Positions 22,188 to 34,862 are shown, counted from the stretch's first letter. The stretch is DNA of 64,000 bases from Anaspis maculata (GCA_949128115.1 OX421966.1:57843416-57907415), one strand, 5' to 3'. Notes: generated by a model not told the origin, from the letters alone. Program-made: numbers and translations.

Positions 22188-22775
22188 TACAGGGTGTTTC
22201 GGTGACCTTGCATAATACTTCGGGAGGTGATTCCACTCAAAAAAAAATAAGTCAAAAAGTAAAAGTAACATTTTTCCCTGAAAGGCTTTCAAGGGAGTTA
22301 CACCCCCGCAAAAGTTTTTAATTTTTTGCTGAAAAAACCGTCAAAGGTAGAAACTTAAAATTTTGTATAGAGAAATTTCTCAACAGTGCAAATGTACATG
22401 CTAAGTTCCAAAGTTCCAAACAATAATCTAACCAGTGGCGGCGAAAATAGAGGGGATTGGGATTATGTTGAAAATTATTCATGACACGTCCGTGTTTTTC
22501 CACTTTTACTTCAGAATGATGCATCCTACGGAAAAAATACAAGAGGGATAAAAGTTTTGGATTGAACGAATCTATCGAAAAAATTGAGTTTGAAGCTCTT
22601 ACCTTCGACAGTTCTTGAACAAATAATTGAATACTTTGTTGCATTTTGTATCTTTGAGGAGCTGTAACTCCCTTGGGGAGCACTTGAGGAAAAAATTTAA
22701 CTTCTACTTTTGGACTTATTTTTTTGAGAGGAATCCTCCCGAAGTATTATGCAAGATCACTGAAACACCCTGTAT
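22188..22775. mobile_element. 588-bp MITE with TACAGGGTG ends
   Basis: TIRs of about 45 bp (22188-22234 and 22731-22775) begin TACAGGGTGTTTC. Further internal blocks also pair, so much of the element is a stem. The terminal word is shared with the MITE at 12322-12608. Non-coding. Confidence 0.75.
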
Positions 22776-23079
22776 ATAGCTGTAGACAGTAAGGGTATCA
22801 AAATTGTCTGGAGGTGTCTCCTGATTCTTGAAGAATCTGTGGAATACTTTATTACACAAAATGTGCACTGACCGTGGCCGTATATCCGACCCTTGGATTT
22901 ACTCCTTTTAAAATACTTCAACACCGTATTTCTTCGTCTGCGATTAGGCAAGATGGCGGGAGATTGGGACAAAAATGACTTTTTGGTATTAGTAGGTACA
23001 TGAAAGATAGATTTCAATCTCGGAAAAAATATGGACGTCCTGAAAATTTGATATTCTGTTCAGAATTGAGTGCTCTACA

Positions 23080-26000
23080 ATATATTCAAAATCGTCAAAA
23101 ATCGCACCCGGGGGTTTTGAGTTATTGGAGGGGAGGTAAAAAATTGCAACTTGAAATGGAGTGGATGAAACCCGTCAACCCATTGGGAGCAAATACGTTA
23201 TAATTCGACACACGTTATAATTTTCAGAGGCCATTAAATTGAAGTGTATTCTCCAGGAAAATCATCCACTCGATGTATGATTTTGTTTCTCGAGTTTGCA
23301 AAATCGATTTGAACCTGAGCCGGCGCGGCGCGTCGTCTACTACTGACCCGAAGAGTACAACATGCACCTTTATAGTCCGGATGCTAGTTGCATAAGATGG
23401 AATGAACCTTGCATTTTTTGATGAGAAGATGCTACTTGGTAAGAATGTTCTTTGCATCATACTCTTCCGATCCAGAGAGGTAGCCATCAGCGCCATCCAT
23501 GCCGGCGGCGTATACAGAGTGAAACAGAAAAAAAAGTTGGAAAATTATATTCAAATAACTGAAGCATGTGGAGACGTGTCATTCACCACATACATTAACT
23601 GTTTTGTGCTCATGAAGTCACAGCAAACCGTTCTGGAATACCTCGAACCGTCTTTGAAATGTAGGGAAAAACAGAAAAAAAATCAAAAACACTCTTTTTC
23701 CATAAATAAGTAGATAAGATAAGATAATAATAAGATATTGACACAATACTTGGTATTTCTACAAAAATTAATGTTAAAAATGATATGAGCTGGGTAGCCA
23801 ATTCTTAAGCCAACTATTTCCAGAAATACGATTGTCAACCTTTTTTTTCCTCTTGAGCACCATCTTGAATCTGCCCTGTGACGCATCGAAAAAGTGATTG
23901 GTTATCATGATAATGGCAACATGTGATCGTTGCATCGTAAAAACAACCTCCTCATCATAATTTAGTGACCTCTTTGGCGGGAAAGAATTATTGTCATTCA
24001 TGTATTTTCTGGCTCTTCAAAGCTTTAGTGCCCATGATGGCATTTGCAACATCTGGAATGGTAGAATATGTTACGCATTATGAACCTTCATGTACTTTGA
24101 GGTAGCCTACCAAGTTTTGCAATCATCGATTAAAAGGTTTGTTCTTAAAAGCTGTTTAAACAAAATTTGTTCAATTATTTTTATGGAAAATACAAAATAT
24201 TGGATCTTCCACCCTTATTTGATTCCTCGTTGAGGAAAGCCTGAAACCGAAAGTCTCCAAAATTTTTATGCTAATGGTTCACTGGGAACTGCTCTTTAAT
24301 GTGTAGTTGTCAAAATCTGCATAGTTGCGTTCAGATTCCAGACAGAAAGCGACAAAGAAGTTCATGCAGTGAAAATAGACACAACTTTCAGTGCAACAGA
24401 GAAATCCCGGAAATGTCGCTTTAAGATAGGCTTCCCGCAATACACTGGTTCTGTAAGACTCTCAAGCGTGGGTGAAAGGCTTGAAACATTGCTAAGTTAG
24501 GGCTCCAACAGTGTACCAAATTGCACATTTATGTTATAAGAAGCAAGGTCTCCAGACAGCTTTCAGTCTAGCTCTGGACTAGTTTTTTCTCGACTGTAAT
24601 TTATGTCTTTTTTAACTGCATGAACTTTTTTGTCGCTCTCTGTCTGGAATCTGAACGCAACTATGCAATTTTTGACAAATAAACATTGAAGAGCACTTCC
24701 CACTGAACCATTATCATAAAAAAATTGGAGACTTTCGGTTTCAGGCTATCCTCAGTGAGAAATCAAGTAAAGGTGAGAGACCCAAGATTTTGTATTTTTC
24801 ATAAAAAAACGACACAAATTTTGTTCAAACAGCTTTTAAGAACAAACCTCTCAATTGATGATGATGAAGCTTGGTAGGCTACCTCAAAGTACATCAAGGT
24901 TCATAATGCGTAACATATTTCACCATTCCAGATGTTACAAATGCCATCATGGGCACTAAAGCTTTGAATAGCCAAAAAATACGTGAATGGCAATTCTTTT
25001 CCGCCTAAGCTTAGTTTATGATGAGCGATTTTTTGCCGCGATTTGAGCTGAGCTGAGCGGAGCGGAGCGATTTTTTTGCCTAGGCCAATTACGATGCGGG
25101 GACGTGACATCATGAATGGACGGGATTGGTCCAGACAAAAAAAAAAATGCTCAGCTCAGCTCCGCTCCGCCGGGATCGCTCATCATAAACTGACCATAAG
25201 AGGTCACTAAATTATGATGATGAGATTGTTTTTACGATGCGATGATTACATATTACCATTATCATAATAACCAATCACTTTTTCACGATGCCTCACAGGG
25301 TAGATTCAAGATGGTGCTCAAGAGGAAAAAAAAGTTGACAATCGTATTTCTAGAAATAGTTGGCTTAGAAATTGGCCACCCAGCTCATATCATTATTTTC
25401 TAACATTACTTTTTGAAACTTGGAAATACCAAGTATTGTGTCAATATCTCAAAGAATCACTTATTTATGGGAAAAATAGTGTTCTTGTTTTTTTTTCTGT
25501 TTTTCCTCTACATTTCAAAGACGGTTCAAGGTAATCAAGAACAGTTTGCTGTGACTTAATAAGCATAAAATAGTTAATGTATGTGGTGAATTTGACGTCT
25601 CCACATGTTCCGGGTAATTGAATATAATTTTTTCAACTTTTTTTTCTGTATCACCCTGTATACGCCGCCGGCATGAATAGCGCTGATGGCTACCTTTCTG
25701 GATCGGGAAAGTACAATGCAAAAAACATCTCCACCGAGTGGCATCTTCTCATCAAAAAATGCAAGGTACTCTCAACTAGCATCCGGACTATTAAATGAAC
25801 ACAGCTCAAAGTATTGGAAAAATGATACCAAATGTTTGAAAATTCGAGGATATGTGCAGAATTGAATTCCCTATATTATAAACAAAATCGCCATAAATCG
25901 CACTGCAAGATTTTCAGTTATTCGAAAAAGAGAATAACATTTTGCAAAGATTCATACTCTATGAACTGTTGCCTCTCCCCTTAAATAACTCAAAACTCTG

Positions 26001-26690
26001 CAGTGCGATTCATGGCGACTTTGTCTATGTTATAGGAAATACAATTCTGCACATATACTCAAATTTTCGAAAATCAGGTGCTATTTTTTCAATAATTTGA
26101 GCTATTTTCATTTAAAGGTGCATGCCGTAGTGTTCTGGTCAGTAGTAGACGACCCGCCGGCGCCGCGTCAGCTCAGGTTCAAATCGATTTTTTAAACTCC
26201 AGAAACAAAATCATACATCGAATTGATGATTCTCCTGAAGAATACACTTCAGTTTAATGGCCTCTGAAAATTCTTCAAAGATGAACACCTCTAACAGTAA
26301 AAAAAAATCATCAAAATTGTTAAAGAAAAAACAGGTTTTCTCAAGTTAACTTGTTCAAACCTGTTTTCATCCAAATTTACACAACGGATTCGAGTTTAGG
26401 AGATTGAATTTAGTCGGAAAAGATGCCAAACTTGTTGTGATCGGCTCAATATGGCGCAGGAAGAAAAAAGAACCCCCTAGCCAAGCTTCGCATCCCCACG
26501 AGCCCCCTTCAACAATGATCGACACTTTTTGTACTGGAGTGATGTAAACGGAATATAATGCGTCGAATTACGATGTATTTGCATCCAGTGGATCGACAGA
26601 TTTGATCCCCTCCATTTCAAGTTGCAATTTTTTAACCCCCCTTCAATAACTCAAAACCGCCAGGTGCGATTTTTGGCGATTTTAAATATT
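23080..26690. repeat. Giant 3.6-kb palindrome (P1)
   Basis: The left arm from 23080 and the right arm to 26690 pair block by block. Examples are TTTTGAGTTATTGGAGGGG (about 23117) with the complementary AATAACTCAAAACC region near 26646, GCCATTAAATTGAAGTGTAT (23232) with its complement near 26254, and the CCATCAGCGC block (about 23484) with its complement near 25684. The innermost pairing is 24073-24113 with 24870-24910 (centre about 24491). Arm identity is clearly below 100 percent. One arm has acquired a MITE at 25011-25193. No coding sequence is recognised in the arms. Outer blocks recur at 30480-31745 and 33340-33490, so this is a repeated family. Confidence 0.8.
25011..25193. mobile_element. 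MITE inserted in one arm of palindrome P1
   Basis: The opposite arm (near 23985) shows the empty site, CCTCTTTGGCGG. Here the corresponding CCGCC and AAGAGG are separated by about 185 bp that begins and ends with AGTTTATGATGAGCGAT and its complement, flanked by TAA on both sides. The AGTTTATG core resembles the ends of family A (TGGCYAGTTTATGCAG), so a PIF/Harbinger-like origin is inferred. It also contains GAGCTGAGCGGAGCGGAGC-type simple repeats in both orientations. Confidence 0.7.
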
Positions 26691-28104
26691 AGTCCAGTAA
26701 AATGAGGCGATTTTTAGGCCAAAGTTGGAACAAATTAGGGGCAGGATGGAAAAAATATGGCGATGTAGAGAATGGAAAACTGAATAAGAAAAACTAAAGT
26801 TTTATTTCTAGTCATCCCGGGAACCATGGATAAAAATGGAGAAGATGGAAAAACATGCGCCGCGATCTTTCTTTTGAAACGGGGAGAGAACGGTGAAAGA
26901 TATGTGAAAACTGTCAGAAACAAAGTTGTAGGGAATTCAAAAATCTACAAAAAAGTTCCTGGGGGCATATGTCTATTTTTTTTCAGTTTAGCCGTTTATC
27001 GCAGTCAAAGCTGCGCGCCGGTCTAGTGCAGTGGAAAAACTGTCCGCGTGACCTTCCTTCTTGGATGCTGTGAGAACGATAAGAGATATTAAAAAATTGT
27101 GAGCGACACAGTTGTAGAGAACTGAATGCTTCACTAGAAAATCTTCAAGGCCAATTATTATCTCTTCTAGTTCAGCCGTGAACCACGTTCAAAGCTGCGC
27201 GACAATACTGTTGATAAAGTGGTTCTTCTGGAAAACTCACAAAAACCCTAGACTCGATGGAAAAACCATGACAATGTAGAGGATAAAAAACTGGATCCAA
27301 GAAACCAAAGTTTCATTCCACACCGTTTCGGGAAATCTAGGAAAAAAAAAAGAAAAAGTTGGAAAATAGCGATTTGCACTCCCAGCTTCCTCATTGAATA
27401 CTGAAATAAACGTAATGAATATGGAAAATCTGAACAAACTAACTTGTAGAGGATTAAATCGTCTATAGAAAATGCCCTGATGACAATTATGCATCTTTGT
27501 CGACTTAGCTGCGGAGCGCTATCAAAGTTGGGGTACATGACTAGTGACGCGTCGCATATGTGGTCAAACTGGCACGACGTTGCGTACATTGTTCGATTGA
27601 TTATAAAACATGATTGGATGACTTAAAAAAATTGCGTGTTCTGTTGAACGTCTGGTAACTATTGTTGGAAATGTAACTCCGCGGATGAACGCTTTGTTAT
27701 GTATAGAGTTTCTTGTTTGGCAAAATTAAAGTCGTGAGTGTCACTGTACTATTTTCGTCATATTTTCATTCTAGAAATCGATGACGAGAGACTAGGTTGC
27801 TAGGGAATTTCTGAATTTGTCGGTTCTAATCATATATTCATAGCATGAAAATAAAATAGTACGAAAATAGTATCGTGACACTCAAGCCTAAAACTGAGAA
27901 AGTACTCGTATTCTGTAGCACAATATGTATAATAATTGAAAAACGTGATTCACGTTAGATAATGAGATGTTTTTCAACTGATTTCTGATGAACAATAATA
28001 ATTCAACAACAGCCCGGAGATAATAAATAACTGTCCACCTGAACAATGGGGTTGAAAATTAAACATTTTTCTGTTGATGCCTATTAGAAATTAGGACCTA
28101 GGAT

Positions 28105-28250
28105 AACGTAGCTCTCGAAAATCTGCTACGGCTGATTTCCAGCAGATGCTTGAAAAACTGCGACAAGCTTTGTGGATGCAGAAAAGCTGACCTCAAGTGT
28201 ACCAAGTTTTGCCACCACTGCGGTGGAGCCACCTGTTCTGCGCTCCCTGC
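28105..28250 (+). pseudogene. Cysteine-rich tail of an unknown repeat-encoded protein
   Basis: One plus-strand frame holds nine cysteines in about 30 residues, in the spacing C-x3-C-x-C-x6-C-x3-C-x2-C-x4-C, including LCGCRKADLKCTKFC and HHCGGATCSA. The C-x-CRK-x3-KC arrangement resembles cysteine-rich C-terminal tails I associate with insect transposon proteins, but I cannot name the family. The flanking frame is not long, so the gene is broken or the rest lies in other exons. It sits inside the 2.5-kb TIR element, which may be its source. Confidence 0.35.
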
Positions 28251-28287
28251 ATTGTCGTTTAGGAAGACTATGATGATGACTATTACC

Positions 28288-29032
28288 CGTTTCACCCTTA
28301 TTTGCCACGCAGCAAGCTATGAGAAATTTCAGTTACATTGGTACGCCTGAGACATACAGGTGGTTTCACGCAGTGGAGGTTATGTAGCTCTGACAATCTG
28401 ACACGCGGATAACGCCGCACCGTGGAAGAAAATTCGGACCGGGAGCCTAGCCCGGAACAAGCGAGGAAAAAATGTCGCGGCAGGTGTAGGTGAATGGTTT
28501 TTCAAGATTCGGGGGCGAAATCTTGACCCCCCAAACATCCTAGCCCTGGGGGGAGAGGAAACTCCTTGCACCTGCTGCAAATACCACTGTAACTATTCGC
28601 AGTACCACCAGGTGTTGGACCAGGATGCATAATTGGGAACAAAACTATGGGCTTTTCTAGAGGTGATGGACAGGAAGCAAGTATGGACTAGGTTTTTAGG
28701 CACCAGCTCCCTGTCCATGAACCAAAACGAAAATTGCTTGGCTCATCCAAGTCAAACATGAGCTGAGAGTGAAGGAACCGTGGGTTTCTACTTACCCCAA
28801 AAATTAACGCACACACTGCCATGTGTTGGGCCATGTCCGGTTGCAGGCGTTTAATATACTGGTAATGCCGCAGAACTTTCATTTTTGTCTTGTGCGGAAT
28901 AATTTTCGGCATCTTGTAATTTGACGTTGTCAAAATTTGTCAATCAATTCATGAGCTGTCGTCAGTAGGTATGCTCAACCTAACAAAACAATATCATGGC
29001 TTGCTGGGTGGCAAATAAGGGTGAAACCCTAG
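28288..29032. repeat. 745-bp foldback inside the 2.5-kb element
   Basis: GTTTCACCCTTATTTGCCAC (about 28289) pairs with GTGGCAAATAAGGGTGAAAC (about 29008). The right arm overlaps the start of a second foldback reaching 30028. Confidence 0.65.
28667..28717. mobile_element. 51-bp remnant of family B
   Basis: It starts TGGACAGG and ends CACCAGCTCCCTGTCCA, the same termini as the 875-bp palindrome at 8120-8994. Almost the whole interior is deleted. It is a minimal pair of ends left from an internal deletion. Confidence 0.55.
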
Positions 29033-30028
29033 GAGGATATAAGAATAGGGAGGGAGTATAACCCAGCTTGTGGACGGGGGGAAATGAAGCCGGGTGACGT
29101 AAGGGGTGAGGTAGCAACTACGCCCAAAAATTGCATCTAGTCTCAAGGGTCTTTTGACTTTTGTAATTTGAATTGACATTATTGAAATAATTTGAAACTA
29201 TTTGAGGTTATTGAGATTTTTTTGGTTGGCATAAAATGAGTCCTACCTGATATCTTTTATCTTTGTGCCTTGATCTTGTTTGAGTGGTGCTTCATCTATA
29301 AGAGCTGAATGGATCAGCTTTCCCAGGTGTGGGAAAGACAGAGGCTACGTGCGCTGGATACAATATGAATAATATGATGTATGAAGAATTTCCCATCAAT
29401 GCGAGCCGAAGCTGCCGAAGAGAAGATGCCTACCTGTAGCATAAGGTCGCCCGATGTTTCAGTAGAATGTTGGACAAGGATGAGAATGACCAGCAAATTC
29501 CAAAAATAATAAGCAGAAAACGAGCAGTTCGATTCTTCCCTCCTAGATTCTACCACGTATTTGTTTGTGACTTTGTGAGGTCAGCACTGTTAATACACCC
29601 AATGATGATCTACACTGAGCAGTGAAAGAGGTACTCTGGAAACCTTATCATCAGCAAATCTTAAGGTCTGTGTAGACTTCAAGGTCCATGGCAAAATTAC
29701 AATGAAAAGTACCTAGGTACCTATATCTTGGTGGAACCTCTACTGGTACGGACTATCACCTACCACGAAGTTAGTGACGAAAATGCCAATAAGTAGAAGT
29801 AAGTGAAATCCAACGATCATCTTTAGGAAGAATGTGGCTGGATCTAGTGCAGCACAAGCGTCATAGACTGACACTGACAAGAGCGACAGCTCGCAGAAAT
29901 TGACGTGGCAGTTTCAATGGTAAAGTGATGAAAATTTTGGGCGTACAAAGATGGCGGATATGACATTTCCATGGCTTCACTTTTTATAACGGACCTTCCC
30001 TCCCTATTCTTATATCCTCCTAGGTGAA
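29018..30028. repeat. 1.0-kb foldback with GGAGGATATAAGAATAGGGA arms
   Basis: GGAGGATATAAGAATAGGGA (about 29032) pairs with TCCCTATTCTTATATCCTCC (about 30000). The interior has no recognised gene. Confidence 0.65.
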
Positions 30029-30689
30029 ACCAAGGAAGTAACGGATAATACAATGATAATTCAAACAAAAAGTAGCTACCCAGATGTTAAACAAAGCACG
30101 CAATTTTCTCAAATTAGTGGGGGGGTTAGCGGAATGGTCTGTGCATTTTGTGATCAAAACATGAAATTTGGCATACTTGTTCAGAAGACCCTCCTTCGCA
30201 ATTCCAGATGTGGCGCCACGCGAGATTTTGCTCCAGAGACACTGTATTGCGGTTAATATACCTGCTAGGGGTAAATTCTGCAAAAATGGTTCCTGGCCGG
30301 TCTCTGGTACCGCAGTCGGTATTTTTTAGTTCTGTTCAGTTAAAAATACATGTAGAAATGAGTGAGGAGTGCATTTTCACAAGCAAAGTTCCAAATGCTG
30401 CCTTAATACGTTGTTTTAATACATTTTAAGGCCAACTTTGTTTTAGTACAGGAAACATGGTAAAATATTTGCCAAAGCCTCGGCAAAGATATGAACGTCC
30501 TGAAAATTTCATATTCTGTCCAGAACTATGTGCCCTACTACATATCTAAAATTGCCAAAAATCGCACCTCGAAAGTTCGAGTTATTGGAGGGGGGGTAAA
30601 AAATTGCAACTCAAAATGAAAGGTATAGAGCCCGCTGGAACCCGTCAATCCAATGGATGCAAATACGTCGTAGTTCGACGCATCACAAC

Positions 30690-31740
30690 CAGTTGATACA
30701 ATTTTAGAACAAAAAGTGTCGATCATTGTTGAAAGGGGGTCGTGGGGAAGGGCGAAACTCGGCTGGGTGGCTCTTTTTCTTCCTGGGCCATGAAGAATCG
30801 ATCACGACAAGATTGGTATCTTTTCCGACTGAATTCAATGTCCTGAACTTGGATCCGATGTGTAAATTTGGATAAAAACAAGTTCGAACAAGTTAACTTT
30901 AGAAAACCTGTTTTTTCTTTGACAATTTTCACAAAACTTTTTTTACTGTTAGAGGTATTCATCTTTGAAAACATCTCAGAGGTCACTTGACTAAACTGTA
31001 TTCTTCACGAAAATCATCCATTCGATCTGTAACTTTGTTTTTCGAGGTAGGAAAAATCGATTTGAACTTTAGTCGGCACTGCCCGGCGTCTACTAATGAC
31101 CAGAACACTACAGCATGCACCTTCAAGTAATAACTCAATACCCTGCATTGCGATTCATGACAATTTTGTTTATGTTATAGGGAATTCAGTTCTGCACAGA
31201 TCCTCAAACTTTCAAAGATGAGTTACAATTTTTCAGATAGATTGGGCTATTTTCATTTAAAGATGCATGGTGTAGTGTTCTGGTCAGTAGTAGACGCCGG
31301 GCCCTGCCGACTAAAGTTCAAATCGATTTTTGCTATCTCGAAAAACAAAGTTACAGATCAATGGATGATTTTCGTGAAGAATACAGTTCAATCTAATGGC
31401 CTCTGAAATATTTTCAAAGATGAATGCCTCTAACAGTAAAAAAAGTTATGTAAAAATTGTCAAAGAAAAAATAGGTTTTCTCAAGTTAACTTGTTTGAAC
31501 TTGTTTTTGTCCAAATTTATAAACCGGATTCAAGTTCAGGACATTGAATTTAGTCGGAGAAGATACCAATCTTGTCGTGATCGATTCTTCATGGCCCAGG
31601 AAGAAAAAGAGCCACCCAGCCGAGTTTTGCCCTCCCCCGCGACCCCCCTTCAACAATGATCGACACTTTTTGTGCCAAAATTGTATCAACGGGATGAGAT
31701 GCGTCGAACTATGATGTATTTGCATCCATTGGATTGACAG
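30690..31740. repeat. 1.05-kb palindrome at the centre of P2
   Basis: The arms pair from the GATCGACACTTTTTG region outward on both sides and meet near 31190. Copies of the same sequence form the outer arms of P1, including GTAGACGCCGGG-like blocks and TTTAGTCGG. The open frames inside (30723-30986 minus and 31396-31659 plus) are mirror images of each other, as expected of a palindrome, and I do not read them as genes. Confidence 0.75.
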
Positions 31741-31747
31741 GTTCCAT

Positions 31748-33336
31748 CGCCCTATAAACATTGAATGCACGGCCCAGCAGCGGACCAGTATCCGTGATGC
31801 TGGCGACTTGCTGGCATCGTTTGCCTCTAAGAAAACAGCAGTGGCCCACAGGAATTCTGCCATAGCAATATAGTAATCGAATGCCACCAAAACCAAGCAG
31901 GGGGGCCTCATGCGGCGTGCCATACCCACTTTACCCTGTAACTACACAGTAGTGATGGGCCGCAAGCGGGTAGTCTCCTAGAATATTGCAGACTTTGAGT
32001 TTTATTGTACGCTTCCGTACCGCTGCTGGCTAGGTTGTGGCATTCGAGTGCATGAAGAGTTGCAGACTAAATATTCTACTCCCGACTTTACTGCCAGATA
32101 GCGCTGCAGTCGCATACACTGCATGGTGTAATATTCCTAGTGAATTTTATTGATAGCTTGTCTCTGGGTTGGTGACTCTAAGGTTGGTACTAGGATATTT
32201 GACAATAATTGACAGAAAGAACAGAAACATCCACAACCACAACGCAGTCAAGTCGGCGGCGTCTATTTTTCCTGGAGGCGTCGGTTCGGTTAGTGTAGGC
32301 ATGTGTAGGTGGTGCAGGTGCAGGACATAGGTGCAGGACATAGAGTGCAGGATTCTTGATTCTTTGGGTACAGCGTGCAGCACTGCAGCGGCAGCTAGGC
32401 AGTTAGCGTCCTATAGTCCGTGCATGGAATTATTCTTCGCTCTCCGGAAATGGTAAATAAATTTGTAATTACTGTGGAATGAATAGAAATTGTGTTTTCT
32501 TGTAATTTCTGTTTCAGGCGTCAGCCCAGCCCTGGTTTTAGTTTATCTGAGAGAGTTTGTTGGTTATGGTTGGACTTAGAGCAACAAGTTGGTGCAGGCA
32601 ATAATTAGCCATAGACGCGCGTGCGTCTTTACTTCCCAGAATCGGTGAATAAGTTTATAATTACTATGGAATGACTATGAATTATTTGTAGATTTTTTGC
32701 CTCCAAGATTTTTTGTAATTTTTGTTTCAGTTTGTCCGAGACAGGGAGTCCGAGAGAATTGTTGATTTTGCCCAAGTGATATTTTGTGCCGGCCTGATTC
32801 CTCACTGCAATAAGCGACTGTGATGTTACCAAACTAGAGAGTACTTAGTGTATGAAGTTTTCAGTTCGTACGTCACCAGAGTATTGTTTTATTTTATATT
32901 TTGCCTTGTTTATGTTGAATAACTTTCTTATATTTCTACAATTTACCATTTCTTACAATAAATAGGTACTTGTGTACCTAGCAGAAATGAAAATTATTGT
33001 TTCCATATTTATTATAATAATTGTAATACTTGAGGCAAAGTGCTGGCAAGTGATCTGGTAAAGTCTGGGCCGCGCACGGAGGACTGCCTGCCGACTGAAA
33101 AGGGCCAGTCAACGTAAGTAATCAGAAAAATAACACTTTCAACCGCTGGGAAAGTGGTGGCCCTTGACTGGCACGGTTGAACACCTTGCAGGCTTAGTGA
33201 CTTGCGGCCACGTTACGGCCAGCAGGACAGATTGATTCTGGGCCGTGTCGGCAAGCAACTAATGTGCCAGCGCCTGCAGAGATCGGAACGTGGTGTTGGT
33301 AATTTACTGGCCCTTAACGTCATTGTTTATAGGGCG
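31748..33336. mobile_element. 1.6-kb DNA transposon with 8-bp target duplication
   Basis: The ends are CGCCCTATAAACATTGA and, on the other strand, CGCCCTATAAACAATGA. GGTTCCAT stands immediately outside at 31740-31747 and again at 33337-33344. An exact 8-bp duplication fits hAT- or P-type insertion. It interrupts the right arm of P2, whose left arm shows the uninterrupted sequence. Inside, a block resembling GTAAATAAATTTGTAATTAC and ending TTTCAG occurs twice (about 32452-32518 and 32643-32730), like a duplicated small intron. No transposase domain was recognised, so it looks non-autonomous. Confidence 0.75.
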
Positions 33337-34862
33337 GGTTCCATATCTTTAATTTTGAGTTGCAATTTTTTACCCCCCATCCAATAACTCGAAGTCTCTA
33401 GGTGCGATTTTTGACAATTTCAGATATGTAGTAGAGCACTTAATTCTGAAGAGAATATCAAATTTTCAGGACGTTCATATCTTTGCCGAGGTTTTGGCAT
33501 TTTTTTTACCATGTTTCCTGTACTAAAACAAAGTTGGCCTTAAAATGCATTAAAACAACGTATAAAGGCAGCATTTGGAACTTTGCTTGTGAAAATGCAC
33601 TCCTCACTCTTTTCTATATGTAGTTTCAGCTAAACAGAACTAAAAAATACCGACTGCGGTACCAGAGACCGGCCAGGAACCATTTTTGCAGAATTTACCC
33701 CTAGCAGGTATATTAACCGCAATACAGTGCCTCTGGTGCGAAATCTTCCGTGGCGCCACATCTGGAATTGCAAAGAAGGGTCTTCTGAACACGTATGCCA
33801 AATTTCATGCTTTTATCACAAAATGCACAGATCATTCTATTTTTGCCCGTTAACCCCGCCACTAAAATCATTTGATCATGTTTCATAATCAATTAAACAA
33901 TGACCGCAACGTCGTGCCAGTTTTAACACATATGCGACGCGTCACGAGTCATGTACCCCAACTTTGATAGCGCTCCGCAGCTAAGTTGACAAAGATGCGT
34001 ACATGACATTACGGGATTTTCTATAGATCATTTAATCCTCTACAAGCCGGTTTGTTCAGATTTTTCATATTCATCACGTTTATTTCAGTATTCAATGAGG
34101 AAGCTGCGAGTGCAAATCACTATTTTTCAAGTTCTTCTTTTTTTTCTCAGATTTTCCGAAACGGTGTGAAATGAAACTTTAGTTTTTGAGATCCAGTTTT
34201 TTATCCTCTACATTGTCATAGTTTTTTCATCGAGTCTAGAGTTTTTGTAAGTTTTCCAGAAGAATCAGTTTGTCAACAGGATTGTCGCGCAACTTCGAAC
34301 TTAGTTCACAGCTAAACTAGGAGAGATAATAATTTGCCTTGAAGATTTTCTAGTGAAGCATTTAATTCTCTACAACTGTGTCGCCTACAATTTTTTGATA
34401 TCTCTTGTCGTTCTCACAGCATCCAAGAAGGAAGGTCACGCGGACAGTGTTTCCACTTCACTAGACCGGCGCGCAACTTTGACTGCGATAAACGGCCAAA
34501 CTGAAGAAGTTAGACATATGCCCCCAAGAACTTTTTTGTAGATAATTGAATTCCCTACAACTTTGTTTCTGACAGTTTTCACACATCTCTCACCGTTCTC
34601 TCACCGTTTCAAAAGAAAGATTGCGGCGCATGTTATTCCATCTTCTCCATTTTTTTCTCCATGGTTCCCGGGATGGTTTTTCTTATTCAGTTTCTCATTA
34701 TCTACATCGCCATATTTTTTTCATCTTGCCCCTAATTTGTTCCAAGTTAAATCCTTATTTTACTGGACTGTACCTACTATACATATACGCTCTCCAAAAT
34801 GGTTATTTTGCGAAGCGGACTATTCCTTTACAGGTAACTAGGCAACACTTCAGAGTACTGAA

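Larger units (their letters stand above)
27622..30108. mobile_element. 2.5-kb DNA element with about 33-bp TIRs
   Basis: The right arm of P2 is continuous where this segment interrupts the left arm, so it is an insertion. Its ends are AAAATTGCGTGTTCTGTT and, on the other strand, AAAATTGCGTGCTTTGTT, and similarity continues through AAC-TCTGG (about 33 bp). It is large enough to derive from an autonomous transposon. It contains the cysteine-rich frame at 28105-28250 and two further foldbacks (28288-29032 and 29018-30028). No transposase domain was recognised. Confidence 0.65.
26697..34765. repeat. Giant 8-kb interrupted palindrome (P2)
   Basis: The left arm is in two parts, 26697-27619 and about 30110-30690. 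The right arm is 33310-34765. Pairs include TTAGGGGCAGGATGG (26735) with CATCTTGCCCCTAA, and CCATGGTTCCCGGGATG near 34660 with its complement near 26812. A block around CTGGCCGGTCTCTGGTACCG (about 30293) also pairs with its complement near 33658. Its left arm is split by a 2.5-kb element (27622-30108) and its right arm by a 1.6-kb element (31748-33336). A smaller palindrome (30690-31740) occupies the centre. Confidence 0.75.

Noticed and set aside
30723..31659. Mirror-image frames of 87 residues at 30723-30986 (minus) and 31396-31659 (plus)
   Set aside because: They are the two arms of one palindrome. The peptide shows no domain, and other copies of the same repeat (P1) break the frame.
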